Shown here: positions 1 through 8,900 of the stretch, one piece after another
Numbering within the stretch: position 1 is the stretch's first letter
Layout of the letters: each line of letters starts with the position of its first letter
DNA from: Acanthamoeba lenticulata
Taxonomy: Eukaryota; Discosea; Longamoebia; Acanthamoebidae
Direction: 5' to 3'
Length of the DNA stretch: 11,474 bases
NCBI GenBank assembly: GCA_002179805.1
Contig: NAVB01003200.1
Coordinates: 1 to 11,474 of the forward strand
Made by a program: the position numbers and the translations under genes
The notes under the pieces: generated by a model
The model's database searches: none
Told to the model about the DNA's origin: nothing
Seen by the model: the letters and a program-made list of their open reading frames with translations, nothing else

Positions 1-584
<584 letters not shown>

Positions 585-625
585 CTAGTCGGTGTGGATG
601 AAGATACTGGAACTGCACTCGGCCC

Positions 626-633
626 TTTTTGTA
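626..633 (-). promoter_or_regulatory. TATA-like element of the actin gene (tentative)
   Basis: On the minus strand this reads TACAAAAA followed by GGGCCG, 72-79 nt upstream of the actin ATG. A palindromic CCAATTGG lies further upstream at 687-694 and could serve as a CCAAT-type element. Position and sequence fit a core promoter, but the TATA match is imperfect. Confidence 0.4.
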
Positions 634-937
634 GAGCGCCTGCGTTGCCCTGGGCCGTGGTTGCTTGGTGCGCTAAATTGCGTCAACCAATTGGCTTGAA
701 GGAGAGCACACTGGCATCTCCTGCAGGTACGGCCGGACCTCGAGCTCGCAGGAGCGACTAGCAGCTGAACCGCTTGCTCTACTGCTGCTCCGTCATCCAA
801 CTGGAGTCGGCCGAGTAAATGAGTCGTCTACTGCGATATCCTGCCTGGCCCCGCGGAACATGCCGAGGAGTTGGTCATGTCCCCAGGAACGCAAGAGGCA
901 CCCCCTTTACAACGTGGCCATTGTTTTGAATCACACT
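634..937. other. Intergenic region between actin and the small zinc-finger gene
   Basis: About 300 bp that should hold the upstream actin promoter (CCAATTGG at 687-694) and the 3'UTR of the zinc-finger gene. No good coding frame, no AATAAA on the minus strand and no repeat were seen. The short frames crossing it on both strands have no recognisable protein features. Confidence 0.5.
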
Positions 938-1517
938 TTACACCAAGGCACCACCCAACTTCATCAGCGTCGCCAGCACGTTGGCCGAGACCGGCATCTC
1001 CCTCTTTTCGCTCGCCACTGCGTCGCCAATCGAAGCGTGTGAGATGTCCAACACATGCAGGTGTCGACCGTGGAGAGAAAGAAGGCACCTTTACGGTTGT
1101 GGTTCCTTTGGTGCCTTTCGCTCTCGCGGTGTTGGAGGTATTCCTCTTCGCTGTTGTGTTGTGTGAGGCACAGCTTGCACTCATAGCAATCCCTGCGCAG
1201 TCGCAAGGTGTTCATTAAATGGAGGAATGGATGAAGAAATGGTGTAGAGGGGCTCGTTGTACAAGTCCTCCTCTTGTTGCAGGTATGGGTCCTGAAGGAA
1301 AACGGTGTTGGCTCCAGAAGTGGCAGCCCGTGCAGAGAGAAGGAGGGGGGAGGGAGGGGGAAGTACCTTGTCAATAAGTGGCTGGTCGTCGCTGTCGGTG
1401 GTTGTGAGGTTTGCACGATAGTCGTTCTGCGCATCCAAAGAATGAGCGCTCGAAAGCAGCACATAATCAAAAACAAGAGGTCCAAACCTCTGGCAAAGAT
1501 CGGCGGCGCATCGACAT
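938..1517 (-). CDS. Small SF3A2/Prp11-like U1-type zinc finger protein (five-exon model)
   Basis: Proposed exons, in order of translation: 1517-1488, 1426-1367, 1291-1263, 1192-1089, 1017-938; introns of 61, 75, 70 and 71 nt are all GT-AG and phase-consistent, giving 100 residues. The protein starts MSMRRRSLPENDYRANL and ends MPVSANVLATLMKLGGALV. The core at about residues 43-70 is YECKLCLTQHNSEEEYLQH...HQRN, a C-x2-C-x12-H-x5-H finger. It resembles the finger of splicing factor SF3A2 (U2 snRNP), which in humans also follows a DPY segment (here DPYLQQEEDL) a few residues before YECKLC. The SF3A2 C-terminal domain that contacts SF3A1/SF3A3 is missing, so this is not a full SF3A2. It may be a stand-alone finger protein, a paralogue, or a gene whose 3' exons I have missed: no poly(A) signal follows the stop. 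Exons 2-4 are the firmest; exons 1 and 5 are less certain. Confidence 0.5.
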
Positions 1518-1735
1518 GTTGATTTAGAGAGCTTGGTTGAGGTTCAATCTTTAGCCCGAAGGCCACACACGCCGCAGACAAGGTCTGCACAATCTGCCAA
1601 ATGGCTTCTCTTCCATCTCGAGCAAACGCAAAGGAAATTGCAACTGAAACCTCCGTTCCTCTCCGAAGAAACTCCGAGCTCTTGCTGGAGCGGACGCGCA
1701 TGCCCATTGGCCGACTTGTCTGGTTGAAAGAGCGC

Positions 1736-1741
1736 TTTATT
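1736..1741 (-). terminator. Poly(A) signal AATAAA of the 144-residue gene
   Basis: The minus strand carries AATAAA two bases after the stop codon at 1746-1744. This supports the orientation and 3' end of the gene at 1744-2297 and implies a very short 3'UTR. Confidence 0.6.
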
Positions 1742-1743
1742 GT

Positions 1744-2297
1744 TCAAGCAGAGGGCTCGGTTCTGCCCTCAAGTTTGTTGAGTATGCGCACGGCCGGGCC
1801 ATGAGGCTGCTTGAACCCCTGCTCGCCAGCCCGCAAGCGCAGATCCCCTTCGGCCAGAGCGTTTCTCTCGATCTCGTACAGCTTCGAGTCGTCCCCGGGC
1901 AGGCCTGCTTGCGTCTCGGCCTCGAGCTTGTCGAGCTCTACACCACGCCTGAGGGCTTCGCGTTCTTGCATGGACTGCCTCGCCAGCTCGTCTCCGCTCA
2001 GCGGCCTTCCACGCCCTGCTTGGCGGACGAACGTGAGCTGTCAATGAAGCTGCGGCAGGACGACGTACCATGCTTGGGGCCTCCCTCAGCGGCCACAAAG
2101 TCTTTGCGCGGGCCCAAGGGCAAGCGGGGGTCTTGCACTCTCTGGTGTCGCCTTCCTTCAGCTCTTGTCTGTGAAGTTGAGTCAGACGAGAGGAGACCAG
2201 GAATACACGACGGAAGACGGCACCCTGACTGCACTTGTTCCTTTACGTCGCGAGGAAGTCCCTCGAGGACAGTGGGCTTCTTGTCGGGGGAAGACAT
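1744..2297 (-). CDS. Unrecognised small charged protein, 144 residues (three-exon model)
   Basis: Exons in order of translation: 2297-2235, 2168-2069, 2015-1744; introns of 66 nt (GTGCAG...TTCACAG) and 53 nt (GTACGT...AAGCAG). Phases agree (63, 100 and 272 nt; 145 codons with stop). The product starts MSSPDKKPTVLEGLPRDVKE, has a basic middle (RAEGRRHQR, then PRLPLGPRKD) and ends in a charged, probably helical half containing RPLSGDELARQSMQEREALR. There is no signal peptide, membrane segment or cysteine motif, so it is likely a soluble intracellular protein. I do not recognise the family. The gene model is supported by a TATA box 64 nt upstream of the ATG, AATAAA right after the stop, a clean GTACGT donor, and an open second half with no alternative reading as good. 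The first intron boundary is the least certain part. Confidence 0.6.
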
Positions 2298-2360
2298 GGT
2301 CGTAGTTTGGTGCTCGGCTCTTCTTTACTTGTGGTGAAGAAGCTGCGTCGTTGTTGGGTG

Positions 2361-2367
2361 TTTTATA
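2361..2367 (-). promoter_or_regulatory. TATA box of the 144-residue gene
   Basis: The minus strand reads GAGTATAAAACACCC, a perfect TATAAAA, 64-70 nt upstream of the ATG at 2297. The 237-bp interval to the ECD stop codon contains the ECD poly(A) signal and this promoter, so the two genes are closely spaced and in tandem. Confidence 0.65.
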
Positions 2368-2497
2368 CTCTGCTTGTGGCGCGTCGGCCAGACTTGCGGT
2401 CCAGCCGGACGACAAGTCAGCGGAAGCCCGCCGATGGAAGTGACGAGTCAACAACCACCAAGCCTAATCAAGAGCTGGTGATGATGGGCCATGGTCT

Positions 2498-2503
2498 TTT
2501 ATT
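2498..2503 (-). terminator. Poly(A) signal AATAAA of the ECD gene
   Basis: AATAAA on the minus strand (GCAAATAAAAGACC), about 31 nt downstream of the ECD stop at 2537-2535. It is well placed for cleavage before the promoter of the next gene. Confidence 0.65.
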
Positions 2504-2534
2504 TGCTTCGCATGAACCGTGAATGTCAGTCAGG

Positions 2535-5307
2535 TCAGGGCTTGCCTCCGGATTGGGTGAGCTGGCGCAGCTCCTTGAGCAGGTTGGAGCCGGGACCGGC
2601 CATGCCGGCCTGCGCCTCGATCGAGTCGAGAAGGTTCTTCATCAGGTTGAGGTCCACGTCCACCGGCCGCAGTTGCTCCTTCGTCGCCGCCGGCTCTGCC
2701 TCCTCTTCTGGGCGAGGCGCCTTTTCAAAATCGTCGGCGAGCTTGGTGTGCTGCAGCTCAAAGTCCATCTCCCGCATCAAGCGTCGCATTCGTCGCTTCT
2801 CGGACTCTTCACTTCCGCCCTCTGCCTCGTCTTCGTCCTCTTCGTCCTTATCATCATCGTCATCATCGTCTTCACTGCCCATAGCAAAGAACTCGTCCGG
2901 CTCATCGTCGTCATCCTCCGTGTCGTCGTCGTCTTCACGGCCTATGCCGCCGCCCAGCGTCTGCTGCATGATCGCCAGGAATCGATCGGCGTCAAACGAC
3001 ACGTCGCCTGCACCTCCGTCGCCCGCGGGGAACTCGGCGCCCTCGAAGCTGGAGATCTTGCCCATGAAGTCCTTCATCCCGCCCACGAGCTCCATCATCT
3101 TCCGCATCTCGTCTTCGCCTCCTTCACCGTTGCCGCCGTCACCGCCAAACTCATGAGCCTTGCCCTTTTTCTTCTCTTCTTTCTTGTTCTTTTTCTTTTG
3201 CTCCCTGCTGGTGCGTGTCCGCTCCTCGTAGGCGTCGAACTCACGCTGCCGCTGGGCGAGGAGGTCGTCCACCTGTTGGCGGTTGTTGCAAATAAATACC
3301 ACGTGAGACGAGAGTCCAAGAACGATGGGCCGCGAGGAGGGGAGAGGGGAAGGGGCGGACCTCCTCCGGCGAGACCGTCATCCAGTCCACAGGGTCGTCT
3401 GGCCGCAGCGCCTGCGACAGCTTCCCAGCGAGCGTAGCCGTGTCCACCGGCCTACAACATCATGATGGCGAGGATGATAATGATGAGCACAGAATGGCAA
3501 AAGAAACAGAAGAAGAGGTCGGTACCTGGCGAGAATCTCGTCGATCTCGCGCTGGAGAGCCTTTTGTCGCACGGCATCGGCGCCCAGGTCGGCCTCGCTT
3601 CGCGTCGCCTTGCCGCCGCCTCGTAGCTTGGCCTTGTGGGCCCCATCTCGGTCCTTCCCCTTCCCCTCGCCGGCGGCGCGTTGGCCGGTATTATACTTGT
3701 CCTCCAGGTACTTCTGCTTGGCCACCCCGAGCTTGCGCTGGTATTCCCTCGACCCCTTGATCTCGCCCTGCATCACCGTGAAAAACCGGTCAGTTAAACA
3801 TAAATACTTGACATTCCAAGAAGGAACAGAAAAGGTGAACCTCAAAGTAGCCGAGTCCCTCGAGGGTGCGAAGGAAGGCCGTCCACTCGATGTCCGCCGC
3901 AAAGTCGTACGTCTAGTCACAGAGAGATGAAGATGTTAGTCTCCTTGTATAAAAATGATAACAATTATAAATGTAAAATAAATCAAATGGGTGAAAACCT
4001 TGACGTCCTGGACGGCTTCGTCGGCTCGCCGCTTGCGTGGAAGGTCGTAGAGAATTTCGAAGCCGGCCGCCAGCTTCATGCCCAGCACGTAGGCCTGGTG
4101 GTCAGGGTGGTCCTCGGCGGGCGGGATGTACGGGCTGAACACTTTGGGCGGCTCGAATCGCTGCGAGGCCAGCATGGCGTAGAGCATCCGCGTGAAGCGC
4201 ACCATGGTCATCACCATCCCACTGCCGGCTCGGTCGGCCACAACGTGCCCATCATCGGTCTTCACAGGTTGCAGGTCGACGACGGGCCCAGGCGGGAACT
4301 TGGCCATGCGCGAGCAGAGAAACATCCCGTCGATGTCGCGGTGGTAGAAGGCCTCCACGGCCGGCGCGACCCTGTGGCGTCCGCCGCGCGGACCCAGTTA
4401 GCACCTAAGATGAGGCCAGACAAGCCATACATGCACACTCACACGAGCGCTGGGCACTTCGTACATCTGGGGCCGCTCGTGGAGGATGTGGGCCACCTGC
4501 CAAGGAAGACAGCACAGTGCGTAGTGGAATTGGTGGGCCTTAGCCGGGTACTCAGCCACTTTGGCCTGAATGGCCTCCTGCACGGGCGGGGCGGCCAGGG
4601 TCTTGATGCGTGGGTTGAACACGATGGACAGGGTCGTGGCCAGGTTGTCATCGAGCGACGACGGTATCTGAGTGAGCTCCGCTGGCGTGCGAGGAAGCGG
4701 AATGATGTGTACGCTGCCGTTATGGATCCAGACCTGCGCGCGTGAGATGAGTTTCAGGTCGTCCATTGCGGACGAGGAGCTGCCACATGGATCATACCCT
4801 GTTCTTGGTCGTCTCCGGCTTGATCCATCGGGGAATCACCAAGGCCGCTTCGATGAGTAAGAACTGGCCGTCGTTGTCGATTACGCTGATGGCCAAGCTC
4901 GGTTCGTGGCGGGAGAGCTGGAAGAGCAGCCACACGACGAACCACTCGTCATCCACGCTGTCGCCAAAGCGCGTGCGGCCCCACAGATGCGGCAGGTCTG
5001 ATGCGGCGCCTCGGTTGCCGCTCGTGCTGCTCGGGGCATGGACTTGCAGGGTAAACGGCTCCTTCTGCCAGATGTAGTCCTTCGTCCATTGATGAACAAA
5101 TTCCTCACACCGTTTCTTGACATTCTCCAGATGCACAGCATCTGCAAGCACGATGTGAGCAGCCATCACAAATGGAAAGCCGGGAGGGCAAAATTGGGTA
5201 CCATTTGTGGAACTAAGGCTGGCTTGTGCGAAAAGGCGATACTCCACAAAGTCTTCTTGCTCCACCGAGTGAGGCCAGGGCATGCCAGCGTCACTAAACG
5301 CTTCCAT
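2535..5307 (-). CDS. Ecdysoneless homologue (ECD / SGT1-domain protein), eight exons
   Basis: ECD-family proteins are conserved acidic regulators of cell-cycle progression and pre-mRNA splicing, linked in animals to PRPF8 and the R2TP co-chaperone. Exons in order: 5307-5202, 5141-4798, 4733-4465, 4371-3999, 3912-3841, 3767-3526, 3451-3361, 3272-2535. All junctions are GT-AG and in phase, giving 744 residues. Landmarks matching human ECD: EDFVEYRLF near 18; YIWQKEPFTL; FGDSVDDEWFVVWLLFQLSR with IDNDGQFLLIEAA; HNGSVHIIP after 150; ERPQMVAPAVEAFYHRD around 240; GMKLAAGFEIL; DWMTVSPEEVDDLL around 500; FDADRFLAIMQQTLG at 592-606; a Lys-rich patch at about 525-537; a Glu/Asp-rich tract at about 612-651; and the C-terminal VDVDLNLMKNLLDS...AGPGSNLL at 702-731. 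An in-frame TAG lies 7-9 nt before the ATG, which fixes the start. The second human-like segment after LFAQAS aligns only if 5201-5142 is removed as an intron. Confidence 0.93.
5142..5201 (-). other. First ECD intron: 60 nt, frame-preserving and stop-free
   Basis: GTACCC...CTTGCAG, exactly 60 nt, with no stop in the reading frame. Removing it joins STN to D-AVHLENVKK and restores the spacing of human ECD between VEYCLF and the KEILQKYIE helix. Retaining it would insert 20 residues rich in Pro, Phe and Ala between these elements and still give a full-length protein of 764 residues. An annotator working only by open frame would read through it. Confidence 0.7.
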
Positions 5308-5972
5308 CTGTCGCTAAAGCTGCGCCCGATCGTCCCGTGTTTTGTGCTCGCCGCGAAAAGGTGGGGAAAAGTTTGAGAAAACAAAGAATGTGGGAAATGA
5401 TATGATTCCGTTTCCGGCTTTTCTGCGGCGTAAACCAACTTGAGGACAAACAGAAAGGGACGCCTCCGGTACAGGTTTGGCGATTAGGGGCGCGGCCAGT
5501 CCGGAGAAAGCGTCGACCGGTCTGCGGCGGTGGGTCCCGCTGCGCTTCTCTTGGGTTCGTCCTGGTTGTTGGAGACGCGCCGCGGAAGGGAGTGTTCTTC
5601 AGCCCTCGTGGAACACCAGGTTCTTCTCCGTCGCACGTGTTCTCAAGGGCTCCGCTGGGAAGGTTGGAGATTGGATCGTGATTCAGTTGACTCGGCTGGG
5701 TAAAAGCGATCTAATTCTTCTGAATAGACAAGCCACAAATTGGGCGTACTTCCAGGTTCGTTATCATTCAATTCTTACATGTTATCTGTTTGATACGACT
5801 TTCAAAATTAGCTTGTTCTTGTCCGAACCGTACAATTTTGTCCTCCGAGAGTGATTGTGGCAATCTTCTTCAAAAATTGCTTGTGTTTCTACTCCCCCAA
5901 GTTGCTAAACCGTATTTTTCTCATCCATTCTGCCCTACACGCATTGCAGGAGGCAATAAGTGCGAACACGAG
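5308..5972. other. Divergent promoter region with probable 5'UTR intron of the two-finger gene
   Basis: This 665-bp interval separates the minus-strand ECD start from the plus-strand gene start. No perfect TATA box was found next to the ECD start. On the plus side, a likely 5'UTR intron runs from 5756 (GTTCGTTATC after CTTCCAG) to 5949 (CACGCATTGCAG), 194 nt, clearly more AT-rich than its flanks. The segment 5477-5755 is GC-richer and fits a non-coding first exon: the frame that would join to the ATG at 5973 contains a stop at 5725-5727. An open frame at 5477-5854 crosses it but has no recognisable protein features. Confidence 0.5.
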
Positions 5973-8900
5973 ATGATTCGACGCGTGAACAGCCTCAACG
6001 ACTTGGCCGAACGCGCTGCCATGCTCGCCCCCTTCGACGATCCGGCCGCGTCGAGGGCGCCAGGCTCGACCGCGCCCTCGGCCAACCCGCCCTTGCCGTC
6101 TGCGTCGACGATGGCAGCAGCTGCGGCCGCAGCGGCTGCGAACCGCCCCGGCCTGTCGCCGTTGGCTTCACTTGCCTCAGCCTCGTCGGTCGCGGCCAAG
6201 CGGGCCGTGCCAGCCGGCCCTGTCCACAGAGCACCCTCGCCTCCGAAGCCGACGCTGGCGCCACTGCCGGCGGCAGTCGCCGCGGCCTTGCCAGCCAATA
6301 ACGGGGTCTCGTCGTTGTCATCATCATCTTCATCTTCATCGTCATCGATGATGGCCATCGACTCGCCCACGACGTTGGACCGCAAGCGCAAGCGCGAGGC
6401 CAGCGGTCAGATGAGCTCAACCGACCACGCCCAGCGGCAGGTCTCGCTGCGCTTCTCCCTGATCAACCCGTCGACCGGCAAGGAGGAGCCCAGCCGCGAC
6501 CTCGTCTACTACCAACACTACCACCAGCAGCAAGCGGCCGCGGCCGGGCTGGGCGCGCCGGCGGTCCAGCAGCATCAGCAGCTCCAGCAGGCGGTCAGCC
6601 CGCAGCAGCAGCTCCATCAGTTATTGCAGCAGCAACAGCAGCAACAGTCGTATGCGGGGGGCATCGGCGGAGGCGCGCCGGCGTCGCTCCCGCGGTCGAC
6701 ATCGCTGCCGGCCCTGTCCCGCATGCTGGCCGGGGCGCCGTCATCCGCCGCGCCGCTGTCGCCGGCCTCGCCGCCCGCCGCCACTGCTGCTGCGCCGACC
6801 ATGCCGCCCGCCGCGGCGCTGACGCACTACGCCGTGCAGGTCTCGCCAAACAGCATTCACCTGCGCGACTTTATGGACACGACCAAGCACCTCCTGACCG
6901 TCATGTGCACCCCGACGCCGCCCGCCGACGGCGCCAGCGGCAGCGGCCACGAGCTCCGGCTGGGCTTTGGCTCCGTGGTCCAATCCGTGGAAAAGGCCAG
7001 CGCCTACTGGTTTGCCGAGGTGCCGCCGGCCATCGAGGTGCTCCGCGCCACGGGAATCTGGAAGTGGCCTTTCCTCATGGAGGTACTCGCCGCCGAGCGC
7101 CAGCTCGTGGTAGAGCGGTCGCTCTACTGCGGCTTCCGCCGCATCAGCCATGACCGCTTCACCTACCACTTTGATGCCGGTACGTGCGTAGTTGTAATCG
7201 CCATCGTCCGTCGAGCTCGAGGCCATCGCTGAAGTTGAGCTTACCCGACAAATGCTTGCATGCGCACAGACTCGGCGACGCTGCGGCAGTTGTATCTGCA
7301 GCACTCGGCTGCCACGACGGCGACGACCACGACAACGACGCCGGCCGTGCAGCCGATGACGGCGGCTACCTACGGCCGCATGCCGTCGCCACCGCCGCCG
7401 GCAGCGGCCGCCACGCCAATGACAACGACAGCGAATGGGACTTCGGCCCCGCGCGCGTCGTCGCCGATGGCGATGATGTCGTCGCCGTCGTCGTCAACAA
7501 CCACCAACACCGGCACCGGACAGCACGCGGGCGTCGCGCAGCTTTGGCCGTCGGCAACAACGACGACGATGTCGAGCGTCGCGGCCATGAGCAGCGTCCC
7601 GCGCGTGGTCACCGTCGACCGCAAGGCGGCCAACGGCGGCCTCGGGAGCAGCTGTGGCAGCCTCGTCGGTGGCGGCAGCGGCGGGATGGGCGACGAAGAC
7701 GAGGCCGACGAGGATGACGACACCGACGCCGACGACGACTTTTGCCTTTTGCAGGCCGCTCGTGCGGCCAAGGCCTCGTCGGCGGCGGCCGCAGCGGGAG
7801 GAGTCGACCAGGACGGCCAGGGCCTGGTGTCGGGGGTCATCACCGACCCGGAGCTCGAGTCGGGCGAGCAGCCGCCGGCCAAGCTGTTCCTCCTGCCCGA
7901 GTTTTGCTACTTTGACCCGACGGTGCTCAAGAAGCGCGGAATTCGATGCATCCCGTGCCGGCTGTCGCTGTCCAAGATGGGCTGGCGGCAGCACGTGACG
8001 TCGTCGCTGCACCTGATCCGCAAGGTCAAGTTCAACGCGCGCGGGCAGACGCCGCAGCATGCGGCCGAACTCGTGTACCGCAGCGCGCAAGGCGCGCTCA
8101 CGTGCCTGGCCTGTGCCGTGCTGCTCCCGGCCGACGAGTTTGCCGCTCATGTCGCCGGGACGGTCCACGTCAAGCGCCGGCGCGAGTGGGCCGTGCTCGA
8201 CCACATCGAGCGCTGGTCGGATATCATCAGCAAGAAGCCCCGCTACAGCACCGCCGTGGCTGCTGCGGCTGCCGCTGCGGCGGCCAACGGCAGCGCCGAT
8301 CAGCAGGCCCTCAGCCCGAGCGGCCTGGGCTCGCCTGATCTCCCCGCCGCTGCCGCTGGCGCTCACATGACCGCTGCGGCCGCGGCCGCTGCCGCTGCCG
8401 CCACCGCCGCAGCTTCACATGGCAGCGGCGCCACGACAAAGCCGTCGACCACGGCGACGGCGACGACAACGCCCGAGCTGGCGAGTGCCGGTCGGGTGCT
8501 GGCAGCGGCTGCCGCTGCTGCCGCCGCCGCCGCTGTGGTCGGGCCGCCGCTGGCGCAGTTGGCCGGGCCGGAGCTGGCCAAGCTGTTCCGGGTCGAGTGC
8601 TACCCGATGACGCCCGTCACGGGCTACACGCAGTGGGTGGCCCTCCACAGCACACGCAACTGGGACGTGCGCAACTGTGAGCTCCTCATCACAAGCCGGT
8701 GCCTCCCCCCTTCCTCCTTCGTTTTCGCTTTCGTTTTATTTTATTTTTTTATTTCGTTTTCGAGAGGCTGACGTGGGCGTGGGCGTGCAGAGGAGGCAAG
8801 CAGGACCGATTGGTGGTCGAGCCGCTGTCGTGGAAGACGACGACGCCCCGCGGCTTCTTGCTCAACCTGGCGGTCAAGTTTGAGCGCACCTACGGGCCCG

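Noticed and set aside
964..1707. Single minus-strand open frame of 247 codons containing the zinc finger
   Set aside because: It includes the finger only in its last part; upstream it reads through GT-AG introns as pyrimidine-rich translation. The spliced model fits the SF3A2-like order better.
2523..3437. Plus-strand open frame of 304 codons
   Set aside because: Antisense to the last ECD exons; its Leu/Val-rich stretches are the complement of the acidic tract.
3927..4745. Plus-strand open frame of 272 codons
   Set aside because: Antisense to ECD exons and across three ECD introns; no recognisable protein features.
5790..5972. N-terminal extension of the two-finger protein from an upstream in-frame ATG
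   Set aside because: The segment is AT-rich with good intron ends (5756-5949) and unlike the downstream coding sequence; the ATG at 5973 is preferred.
7494..8366. Minus-strand open frame of 290 codons
   Set aside because: Antisense to the two-finger gene in a GC-rich, Ala/Thr-rich region; no splice or promoter support, and the plus strand carries two exact zinc finger motifs.
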